Shown: positions 46,191-57,733 of the stretch, one piece after another
Layout of the letters: every line of letters begins with the position of its first letter
Position numbering within the stretch: the stretch's first letter is position 1
Assembly (NCBI RefSeq): GCF_015550425.1
Contig: NZ_JADNAT010000017.1
Coordinates: 1 to 64,000, forward strand
DNA: 64,000 nucleotides
Direction: 5' to 3'
Origin: Clostridium sp. 1001275B_160808_H3
Lineage (GTDB): Bacteria; Bacillota; Clostridia; Clostridiales; Clostridiaceae
Notes under the pieces: generated by a model
Told to the model about the DNA's origin: nothing
Seen by the model: only the letters and a program-made list of their open reading frames with translations
Database searches by the model: none
Translations under genes and position numbers: made by a program

Positions 46191-46253
46191 TTGAAAAACG
46201 TTTACAGATGGTTTATTATATAGTTAACCGATTTAGTAAACCGATTTACTAAA
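46191..46253 (+). promoter_or_regulatory. rbs operon promoter with RbsR operator and cre-like site
   Basis: TTGAAA (46191-46196) and TATTAT (46214-46219) are 17 bases apart. Just downstream, at 46232-46253, lies a near-perfect LacI-family palindrome with core TAGTAAACCGATTTACTA and a central CG. The half ACCGATTTA also occurs at 46227-46235, giving two overlapping sites. AAAACGTTTACA overlaps the -35 spacer and resembles a CcpA cre site with mismatches. RbsR, encoded in the operon, is the likely repressor. Confidence 0.75.
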
Positions 46254-46278
46254 AAATAATTATTTAGGAGAGAGATTT

Positions 46279-47208
46279 ATGAATAAGATATGTGTACTTG
46301 GAAGCATGAATATGGATTTAGTTTTAAAGGTTAAGGATATACCACAAGTAGGAGAAACTATTTTATCAAAATCTTTTGAAAAGATATCAGGTGGAAAGGG
46401 AGCAAATCAAGCAGTAGCAGCTAAAAGAAGTGGCTCAGAAGTAGTAATGATATCTAAGATAGGTAGAGATGATAATGGCTTAATACTTAAAAATAAATTA
46501 AAAGAAGATAATATAGATGTAAGTTTTATATATGAAGATGAAAAAGAAGCAACAGGAATGGCAATTATAATGGTTAACGATAACGGAAACAATTCAATAA
46601 TAGTTGTTCCAGGATCCAATATGACAATAAATGAAGAAGAAATTAATAAATCAGAAAAAGCATTAAAAGAAAGTGATATATTAATATCTCAATTTGAAAC
46701 ACCAGAAGAAATTACTTTTAAAGCATTTAAAAAGGCTAAGGATTTTGGAAAAGTAACAATACTAAATCCTGCGCCAGCTAAAAAAATAAATGATGAACTT
46801 TTAAAAGTAACAGATATTATAGTACCAAATGAAACAGAAGCAGAAGTTTTAACTGGTATAAAAGTAGAAAATTTAGAAGATGCAAAAAAAGCAGCAGAAG
46901 TTTTCTTAAATAAAGGAGTTAAATTTGTAATTATAACTTTAGGATCAAGGGGAGCTGCAGTAATAGGAAAAGAATTTAGTGAAGTAGTACCAGCATTTAA
47001 AGTAAATGCAATAGATACAACAGCTGCAGGAGATAGCTTTATAGGAGGCTTAAGTTCAAAGTTAGATGTGAAAAATCTAAATAAAGAAAACCTTATAAAA
47101 GCAGTAACATTTGGAAATAAGGTATCATCAATAGCAGTTCAAAGAAAAGGAGCACAACCTTCAATACCATATTTAAAAGAAGTGGAAGAGGTTTATGGAG
47201 AGGAGTAA
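46279..47208 (+). CDS. rbsK: Ribokinase
   Basis: Phosphorylates D-ribose to ribose 5-phosphate. The 309-aa PfkB-family protein has [11 protein letters not shown] at the start, [15 protein letters not shown] (about 38-52), NPAPAK near residue 160, [10 protein letters not shown] near 181 and the anion-hole/catalytic [13 protein letters not shown] near 248. AGGAGAGAG precedes the start. It opens the ribose operon, five bases before rbsD. Confidence 0.97.
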   Translation: MNKICVLGSMNMDLVLKVKDIPQVGETILSKSFEKISGGKGANQAVAAKRSGSEVVMISKIGRDDNGLILKNKLKEDNIDVSFIYEDEKEATGMAIIMVNDNGNNSIIVVPGSNMTINEEEINKSEKALKESDILISQFETPEEITFKAFKKAKDFGKVTILNPAPAKKINDELLKVTDIIVPNETEAEVLTGIKVENLEDAKKAAEVFLNKGVKFVIITLGSRGAAVIGKEFSEVVPAFKVNAIDTTAAGDSFIGGLSSKLDVKNLNKENLIKAVTFGNKVSSIAVQRKGAQPSIPYLKEVEEVYGEE

Positions 47209-47213
47209 TACTA

Positions 47214-47609
47214 ATGAGAAAGACATCATTATTAAATAGTAATTTAAGTTCAGTAATATCAAAAATGGGACACACAGATATGTTAGCAATTGGTGACTGT
47301 GGTTTACCAATACCAAATGAAACAGAAAGAATAGACCTAGCATTAATAAATGGAATTCCAACATTTATGCAAACTTTAAAAGCAACATTAGAAGAACTAC
47401 AAATAGAAGAAGTAATATTAGCAAAAGAAACAGAAGATATAAGTCCGAAACTTTTTAAAGAAATAAAAGAAATTATAGGAGATGTAAAAATAACATTTGT
47501 ATCTCATGAAGAATTGAAAAGAAACTTAAAGGAATGTAAGGCAGTAGTTAGAACAGGTGAACAAACACCGTATGCAAATATAATTTTAAAATCAGGAGTT
47601 GTATTTTAG
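47214..47609 (+). CDS. rbsD: D-ribose pyranase
   Basis: Interconverts pyranose and furanose forms of ribose so that ribokinase can use it. The 131-aa protein has [27 protein letters not shown] (about 19-45, catalytic His and Asp) and the C-terminal [17 protein letters not shown]. It lies between rbsK and rbsA. Confidence 0.96.
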   Translation: MRKTSLLNSNLSSVISKMGHTDMLAIGDCGLPIPNETERIDLALINGIPTFMQTLKATLEELQIEEVILAKETEDISPKLFKEIKEIIGDVKITFVSHEELKRNLKECKAVVRTGEQTPYANIILKSGVVF

Positions 47610-47626
47610 TTAAGGAGGGTATTTAT

Positions 47627-49132
47627 ATGAGTACAAGAATACCAATGCTAAGAATGGAGGGAGTATCAAAGATATTCCCAGGGGTTAAGGCCCTAGATAA
47701 TGTTGATATAACAGCTTATGGTGGAGAAGTTACAGCTTTAATGGGTGAAAATGGAGCTGGTAAGTCTACATTGATGAAGATATTAAGTGGAGTATATCAA
47801 AAAGATGAAGGTAAAGTATTTATAGATGGAGAAGAAGCACATATCAAAGGAATAAAATCAGCAGAAGAATATGGTGTTACTATTATCCATCAAGAAATGA
47901 GTGTCTTAAATAACTTAACAGTTGCAGAAAATATATTCTTAGGAAATGAAAAGTATCATAAGTTTACTGGGAAAATAAATAAAAAGGAACTTATAGAAAG
48001 AAGTAAATTATTCTTAGATCAAATAGGTGCAAATATAAATCCAAATACTCTTGTTTCTAGCTTAAATGTTGGGGAAAAGCAAATGGTAGAAATAGCAAAA
48101 GCTTTAACTAAGAATGCAAGAGTAATAATAATGGATGAGCCAACTACAGCTTTAACAGAAGTAGAAACTAAGAATTTATTTAAAGTAATAGACAGCTTAA
48201 AGAAAAAAGGAATTGCAATAATTTATATATCTCATAGAATGGAAGAAATATTTGCTATATGTGATAGAGTTGAAGTTCTTAGGGATGGAAAATATGCAGG
48301 GAATGCCTTAATTAAAGATATTGATAATGACAAATTAATTTCAATGATGGTTGGGAGAAAAATAGAAGACCAATTCCCTTACAGAGAAGTAAAGGTTGGA
48401 AAAGATATTTTAGAAGTTGAAAATTTAAATTCAAATGTTGGAATAAAAGATATAAGTTTCAGCGTAAAAGAAGGAGAAATCTTAGGAATAGCTGGTCTTA
48501 TGGGATCTGGAAGAACAGAAGTTGCAAAAACAATCTTTGGAGAATATAAAAAGACTTCTGGAACAATAAAGATTAAAGGAAAAGAAATTGATATAAAAAA
48601 TATTCAAGAAGCAATAGATAATGGAATTTGCTATTTATCAGAAGATAGAAAAAAAGAAGGCTGTGTTCTTAGCTTATCTGTAGCTGAAAATATGATTTTA
48701 TCTAATTTAAAAAAATATGAAAGCAAAATGATGGCTATAGATAAAAATAAAGCAACAAAAGATGTTGATTATTACATAGATAAAATTAAGATAAAAACAC
48801 CGAATAGAGATCAATTAATAAAAAATTTAAGTGGAGGTAATCAACAAAAGGTTATACTTGCAAAATGGCTTATGTTATCTCCAGAAGTATTAATAATTGA
48901 TGAACCTACAAGGGGGATAGATGTAGGAGCAAAGAAGGAAATATACGAATTATTAAATGAACTTAAAGCATCTGGAAAGGCGATAATAATGATATCTTCA
49001 GATTTACCAGAAGTTTTAGGAATAAGTGATAGAATTCTTGTTATGAGTGAAGGAAAAATATCAGGAGAATTAAAAAGAGAAGAAGCTTCACAAGAAAGCA
49101 TAATGAAATTAGCTGTTGGAATGAATAAATAG
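47627..49132 (+). CDS. rbsA: Ribose ABC transporter ATP-binding protein
   Basis: The 501-aa double ATPase of the ribose importer. Domain 1 (about 5-240) has Walker [10 protein letters not shown], signature [15 protein letters not shown] and Walker [13 protein letters not shown]. Domain 2 (about 255-495) has the degenerate P-loop [13 protein letters not shown] typical of RbsA, signature [15 protein letters not shown] and Walker [16 protein letters not shown]. It acts on the cytosolic face with RbsC. AAGGAGGG precedes the start. Confidence 0.97.
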   Translation: MSTRIPMLRMEGVSKIFPGVKALDNVDITAYGGEVTALMGENGAGKSTLMKILSGVYQKDEGKVFIDGEEAHIKGIKSAEEYGVTIIHQEMSVLNNLTVAENIFLGNEKYHKFTGKINKKELIERSKLFLDQIGANINPNTLVSSLNVGEKQMVEIAKALTKNARVIIMDEPTTALTEVETKNLFKVIDSLKKKGIAIIYISHRMEEIFAICDRVEVLRDGKYAGNALIKDIDNDKLISMMVGRKIEDQFPYREVKVGKDILEVENLNSNVGIKDISFSVKEGEILGIAGLMGSGRTEVAKTIFGEYKKTSGTIKIKGKEIDIKNIQEAIDNGICYLSEDRKKEGCVLSLSVAENMILSNLKKYESKMMAIDKNKATKDVDYYIDKIKIKTPNRDQLIKNLSGGNQQKVILAKWLMLSPEVLIIDEPTRGIDVGAKKEIYELLNELKASGKAIIMISSDLPEVLGISDRILVMSEGKISGELKREEASQESIMKLAVGMNK

Positions 49133-49148
49133 TTGGGAGGATACAATT

Positions 49149-50087
49149 ATGAATATTAATATAAAAGAAACTGCATCTAAATACAAATCTCTTATAGGAT
49201 TAGTGCTACTATGTGCGATAATCACATTTGTTACACCATCATTTTTATCACTATCAAACATTACTAATGTTTTTACACAAGTTTCAGTTAATGCAATAAT
49301 TGCAGTAGGTATGACTTTTGTTATCTTAACTGGTGGAATAGATTTATCAGTTGGGTCAACTTTAGCAATTAGTGGAGCATTATCAGCATCAATAATCAAA
49401 TCAACAGGAAGTGTTACATTAGCAATAGTAGTTGCAGCTTTAGTTGGTATAGCAATTGGTTTAGTAAATGGACTTTTAATATCAAAAGGTAAGTTACAAG
49501 CATTTATAGCAACACTTGCAACAATGACAATATTTAGAGGTGCTACTTTAGTATTTACAAATGGAACTCCAATTTCTAAGTTACCAGAAAAATTCGTTAA
49601 TATAGGTAATGGAAAAATCGGATTCATGCCAATTCCAGTTATCATCACTGTAATCGTTTCTATAATAGCAATTTATGTTTTATCACAAACAAGATTTGGT
49701 AGATATCTTTATGCATTAGGTGGAAATGAAGATTCAGCTAGATTATCAGGTATAAACACAGATAAAATTAAAACTTTAGTATATGTAGTTTCAGGTTTTG
49801 CATCAGCAATTGCAGGGGTAATTATAACTAGTAGAATAGCATCAGCTTCACCAAATGCAGGAACAAGCTTTGAATTAGATGCAATAGCAGCAGTTGTTAT
49901 TGGAGGTACATCATTAGCAGGTGGAGAAGGTAAAATAACAGGAACTTTAATAGGTGCTCTTATTATAGGAGTATTAAACAATGGATTAAACTTAATGAAT
50001 GTATCACCATTCTATCAATCAATAGTAAAAGGATTAGTTATCTTAATAGCAGTATTATTAGATAAAAAGAGCAGAAAGAAAGCATAA
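49149..50087 (+). CDS. rbsC: Ribose ABC transporter permease
   Basis: The 312-aa integral membrane subunit, with about ten helices. It contains AVGMTFVILTGGIDLSVGS (about 54-72) and the EAA-like SGFASAIAGVIITSRIASASPNAGTSFELDAIAAVVIGG loop (about 217-255), the signatures of RbsC/AraH permeases. GGGAGG precedes the start, 16 bases after rbsA. Confidence 0.97.
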   Translation: MNINIKETASKYKSLIGLVLLCAIITFVTPSFLSLSNITNVFTQVSVNAIIAVGMTFVILTGGIDLSVGSTLAISGALSASIIKSTGSVTLAIVVAALVGIAIGLVNGLLISKGKLQAFIATLATMTIFRGATLVFTNGTPISKLPEKFVNIGNGKIGFMPIPVIITVIVSIIAIYVLSQTRFGRYLYALGGNEDSARLSGINTDKIKTLVYVVSGFASAIAGVIITSRIASASPNAGTSFELDAIAAVVIGGTSLAGGEGKITGTLIGALIIGVLNNGLNLMNVSPFYQSIVKGLVILIAVLLDKKSRKKA

Positions 50088-50107
50088 TTGAAATAGGAGG
50101 AGATAAC

Positions 50108-51022
50108 ATGAAAGGTATAAAAAAGATATTAGCATTTTCTCTATTAGCCATAATTTCAATGAGTTTCTTTATGGGATGCTCAAATAGAAATAATGACAAG
50201 AAGGTTGGAATAGTTTTATCAACTTTAAATAATCCTTTCTTTGTTAGCATGAAAGAAGGAGCAGAAAAAGAAGCAGAAAAGCTAGGCTTTGAGTTAATAG
50301 TTTTAGATTCACAAAATGACCCAGCTAAGGAAAGATCAAACGTAGAAGATTTAATACAACTTGGTGTAGTAGCCTTATTAATAAATCCAACAGATAGTGA
50401 TGCTGTTGTTAAATCAGTAGAGGTTGCAAATAAGGCAAATATACCAGTAATTACTTTAGATAGGCAATCAAATGGTGGAGAAGTTACAAGTCATATAGCT
50501 TCAGATAATATAAAGGGTGGAGCTATGGCAGCAGAATTTGTTTTAGAGAAACTTGGAACTGAAGCAAATATAAATGTAGTTGAACTTCAAGGTATTCCAG
50601 GAGCATCAGCAACTAGAGATAGAGGGGCAGGTTTTCATAGCATCTTAGATGCCAAAGCAAATGTTAAGTTTGTCTCAAGTCAAGCAGCGGATTTTGATAG
50701 ACAAAAGGGTTTATCAGTAATGGAAAATATACTACAAGGTAATTCAGATATACAAGTAGTATTTGCACATAATGATGAGATGGCTCTTGGAGCAGCCAAG
50801 GCAATTGGAACAAGTAATGCTAAGGCAATGGTTATTGGATTTGATGGAAATGATGATGCTTTAGATGCAGTTGAAAAAGGTGAGATGGTTGCAACAGTAG
50901 CACAACAACCAGATTTAATTGGAGCATTAGGAATTGAATTAGCATTAAAAATATATAATGGTGAAGCTGTAGATAAAGAAATAGCAGCTGACCTAAAAAT
51001 TGTTAGTAATCAAAATTATTAG
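50108..51022 (+). CDS. rbsB: Ribose-binding lipoprotein
   Basis: The 304-aa extracellular solute-binding protein. A lipoprotein signal peptide ends in SFFMGC, so Cys24 is the lipidated residue. The mature periplasmic-binding-protein fold has VGIVLSTLNNPFFVSMKEGAEKEA near residue 35, DRQSNGGEVTSHIASDN near 117 and FAHNDEMALGAAKAIG near 219, all ribose-binding signatures. It is tethered to the membrane outside and delivers ribose to RbsC. Confidence 0.97.
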   Translation: MKGIKKILAFSLLAIISMSFFMGCSNRNNDKKVGIVLSTLNNPFFVSMKEGAEKEAEKLGFELIVLDSQNDPAKERSNVEDLIQLGVVALLINPTDSDAVVKSVEVANKANIPVITLDRQSNGGEVTSHIASDNIKGGAMAAEFVLEKLGTEANINVVELQGIPGASATRDRGAGFHSILDAKANVKFVSSQAADFDRQKGLSVMENILQGNSDIQVVFAHNDEMALGAAKAIGTSNAKAMVIGFDGNDDALDAVEKGEMVATVAQQPDLIGALGIELALKIYNGEAVDKEIAADLKIVSNQNY

Positions 51023-51095
51023 TAAAGTTGTCAAATAAATATTAATTAACTATGATATAATCGTATATGTAAGACTGCAATAAGGAGTGGAATTT

Positions 51096-52094
51096 ATGAG
51101 CAAGGTAACTCTTCTAGATATAGCAAAACATGCAAATGTATCTAGAACTACAGCTTCGATGGTATTAAATAATAAAGATATAAATGTTTCAGAAGAAACA
51201 AGAAATAGAATTTTAGAAGCAGCCAAAGTACTAAATTATATACCAAATTCGTTAGCAAGAAGTTTAAGTACGAAAAAAAGTTATACTATAGGCTTTATTA
51301 TTCCAGATATAGAAAATCCATTCTTTGCAGAAATGGCAAAAGCTATTGAAACAGAAGCAGAAAAGCAAGGATATAGTGTAATCTTATGTAATACTTTTAA
51401 TAGCAGCAAGAAGGAAGAAGAGTATATAAGATTATTAATAAGCAAACTAGTTGATGGAGTAATAATTGTAGCAAACGGTAAAAAAAATAATTCTATAAAT
51501 ATGCTAAAGTCCAATGAAGTACCATTTGTTGTTGTAGATAGACACATTGATGAAGTAGAAGATGTAAATGGTGTCTTTTGCGATAATGAAGAGGGCATAA
51601 GAATAGGTATAGATTATTTAATAAAAAAGGGATATAAGCAAATAGCTTTTGTGGGAGCTACTCAAAATGAAGTAAGCTCAAATTCAAGACTTAGATACTT
51701 CGAAAAAATATCTAAGCAATATAATGTTTTTAATGAGTTTTTATTAGAAGAAGATGAAATTTCATTACAAGGGGGAATAAATGCAACAGAAAGACTTATA
51801 AAGAAAAATAATAATATTGATGCAATATTTTACAGTAGTGATATTATGGCAATAGGTGGAGTAAAATGCCTACTTAGAAAAGGTTTAAAAGTGCCAGAAG
51901 ATATAGGAATATTAGGTTATGATAATATAGGAATTTGTTCTTATATAGAACCGGAATTAACTACAATTGCACAGCCTATTTATAATATGGGAAAGGAATC
52001 CTTTAACTTATTAATGGATGTTGCAAGTAATAATAAGAAAGAAAATATTATTAATTTAAAACCGTACTTAGTAGAAAGAAAAACAGTAAAATAG
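51096..52094 (+). CDS. rbsR: LacI-family ribose operon repressor
   Basis: A 332-aa regulator. The N-terminal helix-turn-helix (KVTLLDIAKHANVSRTTASMVLNN) and hinge are followed by a periplasmic-binding-like effector domain (IGFIIPDIENPFFAEMAKAIE near residue 62, DRHIDEVEDVNGVFCDNEEG near 148). AAGGAG places the start at ATG 51096; an in-frame GTG nine bases upstream overlaps that site. It lies 65 bases after rbsB; GATATAATC in the gap may be a -10 box giving separate expression. It should bind the palindrome at 46232-46253. Confidence 0.92.
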   Translation: MSKVTLLDIAKHANVSRTTASMVLNNKDINVSEETRNRILEAAKVLNYIPNSLARSLSTKKSYTIGFIIPDIENPFFAEMAKAIETEAEKQGYSVILCNTFNSSKKEEEYIRLLISKLVDGVIIVANGKKNNSINMLKSNEVPFVVVDRHIDEVEDVNGVFCDNEEGIRIGIDYLIKKGYKQIAFVGATQNEVSSNSRLRYFEKISKQYNVFNEFLLEEDEISLQGGINATERLIKKNNNIDAIFYSSDIMAIGGVKCLLRKGLKVPEDIGILGYDNIGICSYIEPELTTIAQPIYNMGKESFNLLMDVASNNKKENIINLKPYLVERKTVK

Positions 52095-52111
52095 ATTTGG
52101 TGGTGTAAAAT

Positions 52112-52924
52112 ATGAATAAAGAAAATTTAATTTCTGTTTCTAAGAATGTTAGAAAAAACATAATAGAAATGCTTTGTGAATCAAAATCTGGACATCCAGG
52201 TGGATCATTATCTTGCGCAGATATAGTAACATATTTATATTATGAAAAGATGAATATAGATGTAAATAATCCTAAGTGGGAGCAAAGAGATAGATTTGTA
52301 TTAAGTAAAGGACATGCAGCTCCAGCACTTTATTCAGTATTAGCTGAAAAAGGATTTTTCCCTAAGGAAGAATTAAAAACTTTAAGAAAAACAGGTGGAT
52401 TACTTCAAGGACATCCAGATTCTAAACATGTTCCTGGCGTTGATGTATCAACAGGATCACTTGGACAAGGAATATCTAATGCTGTAGGAATGGCGTTAGG
52501 ATTAAAAGCCCAAAATAATAATGCTAGAGTTTATGCAGTATTAGGAGATGGAGAACTTCAAGAAGGTTTAGTTTGGGAAGCATCAATGGCAGCAGCTCAT
52601 TATAAATTAGACAATTTAGTTGCAATAGTTGATTTTAACGGATTACAAATAGATGGTAAAAATGAAGATGTTATGGGAATCAGTCCTTTAGATGAAAAAT
52701 TTAAAGGTTTTGGATTTAATGTAGTTGAATGTGATGGACATGACTATGAAGAATTACATAAAGCATTTAAGAATGCAGAAGAAACAAAAGGCAAACCAAC
52801 AGTAATAATAGCTAAAACAGTAAAAGGTAAGGGTGTTAGCTTTATGGAAAATCAAGCAGGTTGGCATGGACAAGCGCCTAATAAAGAACAAACAGAACAA
52901 GCTATTATGGAAATCATGAAATAG
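52112..52924 (+). CDS. Transketolase, N-terminal subunit
   Basis: The 270-aa thiamine-diphosphate-binding half of a split transketolase. Motifs are SGHPGGSLSCADIVTYLYY near residue 26, SKGHAAPALYSVLAEKGF near 66, TGSLGQGISNAVGMALG near 111 and GDGELQEGLVWEASMAAAHYKLDNLVAIVDFN near 143. It lies 17 bases after rbsR and 12 bases before the C-terminal subunit. Placed in the ribose operon, it passes ribose 5-phosphate-derived sugars into glycolysis. Confidence 0.95.
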   Translation: MNKENLISVSKNVRKNIIEMLCESKSGHPGGSLSCADIVTYLYYEKMNIDVNNPKWEQRDRFVLSKGHAAPALYSVLAEKGFFPKEELKTLRKTGGLLQGHPDSKHVPGVDVSTGSLGQGISNAVGMALGLKAQNNNARVYAVLGDGELQEGLVWEASMAAAHYKLDNLVAIVDFNGLQIDGKNEDVMGISPLDEKFKGFGFNVVECDGHDYEELHKAFKNAEETKGKPTVIIAKTVKGKGVSFMENQAGWHGQAPNKEQTEQAIMEIMK

Positions 52925-52936
52925 GAGGGATTTATA

Positions 52937-53860
52937 ATGGGTAAGGCAACAAGAGAATCATATGGAATGGCGTTGGTTGAATTAGGAAAAGAAAATGATA
53001 AAGTTGTAGTTCTTGATGCAGATCTTTCTAAGTCAACGAAAACATGTGATTTTAAAAATATGTTTAAAGATAGATTTTTTAATGCAGGTATAGCAGAGCA
53101 AAACTTAATGGGAATGGCAGCAGGTCTTTCGAATGTAGGAAATATACCATTTGCTAGTACTTTTGCAGTATTTGCTACAGGTAGAGCTTTTGAAGTTATA
53201 AGAAACTCAATATGCTATCCAAAGATGAATGTTAAGATAGCTGCAACTCATGCAGGTATAACAGTTGGAGAAGATGGTGGGTCACATCAATCTGTTGAAG
53301 ATATTGCACTTATGAGTGCACTTCCAAATATGACTGTAATAGTACCAGCAGATCATAGAGAAGCTATGCAAGCTACAAAAGCAGCAGCAAACTTTGAAGG
53401 ACCAGTATATTTAAGATTTGGTAGATGCAATACAGAGGATATATTTGATGATAACTATAAGTTTGAAATAGGAAAAGGTGTGGAACTTAGAGAAGGAAAC
53501 GATGTAGCTATAATTGCAACTGGAATGATGGTTCAAAGAGCTATAGAAGCATCTGACAAATTAAAAGAAGAAGGAATAAATGCAAGAGTTATTAATATTT
53601 CTACTATTAAACCAATAGATAAAGAATTAATAATAAAAGCTGCAAAAGAAACAAAAGGAATAGTTACAGCTGAAGAACATTCAATAATAGGTGGTCTTGG
53701 AGCAACAGTTTCTCAAGTTGTAACAAGTAATCATCCTACAATAGTTAAAACAGTAGGAATAAAAGATACATTTGGTGAATCAGGAACTCCTGATGAATTA
53801 ATGAAAAAATATGGTTTAACAAGTGATGAAATAATAAAAGCTGTAAAAGAAATTATTTAA
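52937..53860 (+). CDS. Transketolase, C-terminal subunit
   Basis: The 307-aa partner, with the pyrimidine-binding domain (FNAGIAEQNLMGMAAGLSNVG near residue 49, THAGITVGEDGGSHQSVEDIALM near 108) and the C-terminal transketolase domain (about 180-305, ITAEEHSIIGGLGATVSQV-like). GGAGGG precedes the start. Split transketolases of this kind are common in Firmicutes and archaea. It is the last gene of the ribose transcript. Confidence 0.95.
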   Translation: MGKATRESYGMALVELGKENDKVVVLDADLSKSTKTCDFKNMFKDRFFNAGIAEQNLMGMAAGLSNVGNIPFASTFAVFATGRAFEVIRNSICYPKMNVKIAATHAGITVGEDGGSHQSVEDIALMSALPNMTVIVPADHREAMQATKAAANFEGPVYLRFGRCNTEDIFDDNYKFEIGKGVELREGNDVAIIATGMMVQRAIEASDKLKEEGINARVINISTIKPIDKELIIKAAKETKGIVTAEEHSIIGGLGATVSQVVTSNHPTIVKTVGIKDTFGESGTPDELMKKYGLTSDEIIKAVKEII

Positions 53861-53910
53861 TATACAAGGTTAAAATAAGAATTTAACATTTATATAAGTT
53901 ACTTAAATGG

Positions 53911-53946
53911 AAAAGATACCTTAATTTACATAGGTATCTTTTTTAT
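53911..53946 (+). terminator. Terminator of the ribose-transketolase operon
   Basis: AAGATACCT pairs with AGGTATCTT around TAATTTACAT and is followed by six T. The rest of the 53861-54244 gap is AT-rich, with TTTTCAGAAT described at 54166. Confidence 0.88.
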
Positions 53947-54165
53947 TGCATGGGGAAATATAATATCATTAATATTGCATTAAATAATTATAATAGGGAA
54001 ATTACATAATCGCATATTAAAGGAATAAATCATAAATTAATTAAATTTAATTTATTAGATATAAAATAAAAAGTTATTTAAGACAAGCTACAAAAATAAC
54101 TAAAGTTAACTAAACTTCTTGCTAATATTAAATATAAATTTAGATTAAATAAAAATATATTTTTA

Positions 54166-54180
54166 AATTTTCAGAATACA
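54166..54180. promoter_or_regulatory. CodY-box-like sequence
   Basis: AATTTTCAGAATACA agrees with the CodY consensus AATTTTCWGAAAATT at 12 of 15 positions and lies about 65 bases before the start of the hypothetical gene at 54245. In AT-rich DNA such matches can arise by chance. Confidence 0.25.
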
Positions 54181-54244
54181 ATTTAAAAATTTGCAAAATT
54201 ATGATAAATTATAATTAGAGGAATTATTTAGGGGGACAGTCGTA

Positions 54245-54667
54245 ATGGATGTTATAATATATAGACTAGTTTTAAATTACTTAGAAGAAAAAGTAACAAG
54301 TGACCTGAAGGATGAATTTATAAATGCATCATTACATTTCAATATAAATAATGATATTTATAAAGAGTATTCACCAATACAAATTGAATGCATGATAAAT
54401 AAAATATCATCAGAAGAAATAATAGATTATGTTGAGTTATGTTCAGTATATGGCTATATATTATATAGAGCTGTGGAACAAAATAAACTTAAAGCTGAAG
54501 ATAGAATAGAAGTTCTACAAAGAGTTTTAGAAATAAGTAATTCCATAACGAGTTATTTAAGAATTATGATAAATGAAAATGAGTTATTTGAGAAATTATT
54601 AAATATAACAGAAAAACTTAATTTAACAAAAGAACAAAATGAAAAGATAATTAAAATGCTAAATTAA
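54245..54667 (+). CDS. Hypothetical protein
   Basis: A 140-aa protein I do not recognise. It is predicted almost wholly alpha-helical (LVLNYLEEKVTSDLKDEFINAS, KLKAEDRIEVLQRVLEIS), acidic overall and without signal peptide or membrane segments. The ribosome binding site AGGGGGACAG and codon use like the neighbours support a real gene. It stands alone between a terminator and a palindromic element. Confidence 0.65.
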   Translation: MDVIIYRLVLNYLEEKVTSDLKDEFINASLHFNINNDIYKEYSPIQIECMINKISSEEIIDYVELCSVYGYILYRAVEQNKLKAEDRIEVLQRVLEISNSITSYLRIMINENELFEKLLNITEKLNLTKEQNEKIIKMLN

Positions 54668-54705
54668 AGCCTTTGTAAAGGTTAACTTTATTTTGCTGAT
54701 ATAAA

Positions 54706-54906
54706 AGCGAAGATAAATAATATGTTCCATAAGCTAAATAGCTACATAAAGAAGTACTAGGCTTTGAAAAACTACTATGTCAAGAGTTTTGGTTAAGCTC
54801 ACTACGCTCAAACAAACCAACAACACTAAGACATAGTAGATTTTCTTTCACCAAGTACTTCTAATTACTCGCTATATGCTTATTTCACATATTATTTACC
54901 TTCGCT
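54706..54906. repeat. 200-bp imperfect palindrome
   Basis: The left arm AGCGAAGATAAATAATATGT is mirrored by ACATATTATTTACCTTCGCT at the right. Further inward, AGAAGTACTAGG faces CCAAGTACTTCT, and CTACTATGTC faces GACATAGTAG. The centre carries GCTCACTACGCTC. The left and right thirds therefore form one long interrupted stem. No coding potential is seen. It is GC-richer than surrounding DNA and looks like a structured RNA, a MITE-type element or a repeat of a third family. Confidence 0.65.
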
Positions 54907-55022
54907 ATTGTTATATTATAGCAAAATACTGAAGGACTAATGAAAAGTGAAAATTTCACTCTTTAATTAACAAATAGTGTTTTAATAAATAGAAAATATG
55001 GTAGAATTTTAAGGAGAAAGGA

Positions 55023-56831
<1,809 letters not shown>

Positions 56832-56842
56832 GATTTTATAGG

Positions 56843-56880
56843 AGTCTTCTAATATCGAAAAACTTAGAAGGCTTTTTTTA
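56843..56880 (+). terminator. Terminator after recQ
   Basis: AGTCTTCTAA pairs with TTAGAAGGCT (one G-T pair) around TATCGAAAAAC and is followed by seven T. Confidence 0.85.
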
Positions 56881-57160
56881 TTTACATTAAAATGGAAAAT
56901 ATGTTATGAAAATACCTATATGAATATATATTTTATATAGGTATTTAATGTATAATAATAGATAGATGTTATGTAAAGTAAATCTCTTTAAAATATATTT
57001 AGAGTATATAGATTTTTTATTAATTAAATGTGAATAATACTTAATTAATATAAGAAATAATATAATAAAAAAAATAAAATTTAAAATACAGAAAAAAATA
57101 TGTAGAATTATTGCACTTTATAGGTGCGGTATGGTAAATTAATAAGGAAAGATTTATATT

Positions 57161-57733
57161 ATGGAAAAATTAATATATAAATTCGTTGATAGTTTAGGTG
57201 AATATAATAATTATAATGATGAGCAAATAGAACAAATAAAATATTCTTTAAAAGTAATAGTATATGAATTGATAAAAATAATATTTTTAATTATAATTTT
57301 TTCAATTTTAGGATATTTTAAAGAAAGCTTATTAATACTTTTTATAATGTCAATTACAAAGCCTTTTATTGGTGGTTATCACGAAGATACACAATTAAAG
57401 TGTTTTACTGCAACATTAATTTTAATGGTAATTATAATAATTTTATTCGAAAACAATAAATTAAATTTAACTAGTTCCATTGTTTTAAATTTTATTAGTA
57501 TATTTTCTGTTTATAATAAGGCGCCAATAATAAATGACAAAATGCCTATTACAAGGGAAAATCTTATTAGAAAAAATAGAAAAATTGGAATTATAAATGT
57601 AGTAATACTAACTCTGTTATCTCTTATGATGTTTGAAGTTAATTGGATTTCACAAATAATAGTTTGGACTATTTTAGTACAAGCTATATTAATGTTTAAT
57701 AAATATAAAGAGATAGGAGGGAAAGGTAAATGA
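57161..57733 (+). CDS. agrB: AgrB accessory gene regulator / peptide-processing membrane protein
   Basis: A 190-aa integral membrane cysteine protease family member that cleaves and cyclises AgrD. About five or six helices are predicted. KPFIGGYHEDTQLKCF near residues 68-83 holds the catalytic His (GGYH) and a Cys ten positions later, matching the AgrB His/Cys pair. The last codons overlap the agrD start (ATGA). The upstream region lacks a strong ribosome binding site (AAGGAAAG is 13 bases away). Confidence 0.9.
   Translation: MEKLIYKFVDSLGEYNNYNDEQIEQIKYSLKVIVYELIKIIFLIIIFSILGYFKESLLILFIMSITKPFIGGYHEDTQLKCFTATLILMVIIIILFENNKLNLTSSIVLNFISIFSVYNKAPIINDKMPITRENLIRKNRKIGIINVVILTLLSLMMFEVNWISQIIVWTILVQAILMFNKYKEIGGKGK

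Noticed and set aside
46226..46253. Short direct repeats that might be CRISPR-like
   Set aside because: Only two copies of a 9-base word within a promoter region; better explained as overlapping LacI-family operators. No cas genes or longer array exists in the window.
49109..49648. A 179-codon open frame antisense to rbsC
   Set aside because: Shadow of the conserved permease gene; no ribosome binding site or recognisable domain.
57161..57733. AgrB as a different peptidase or unrelated membrane protein
   Set aside because: The GGYH motif with the downstream Cys, the overlapping peptide gene and the AgrC-like kinase next to it make AgrB much the best explanation.
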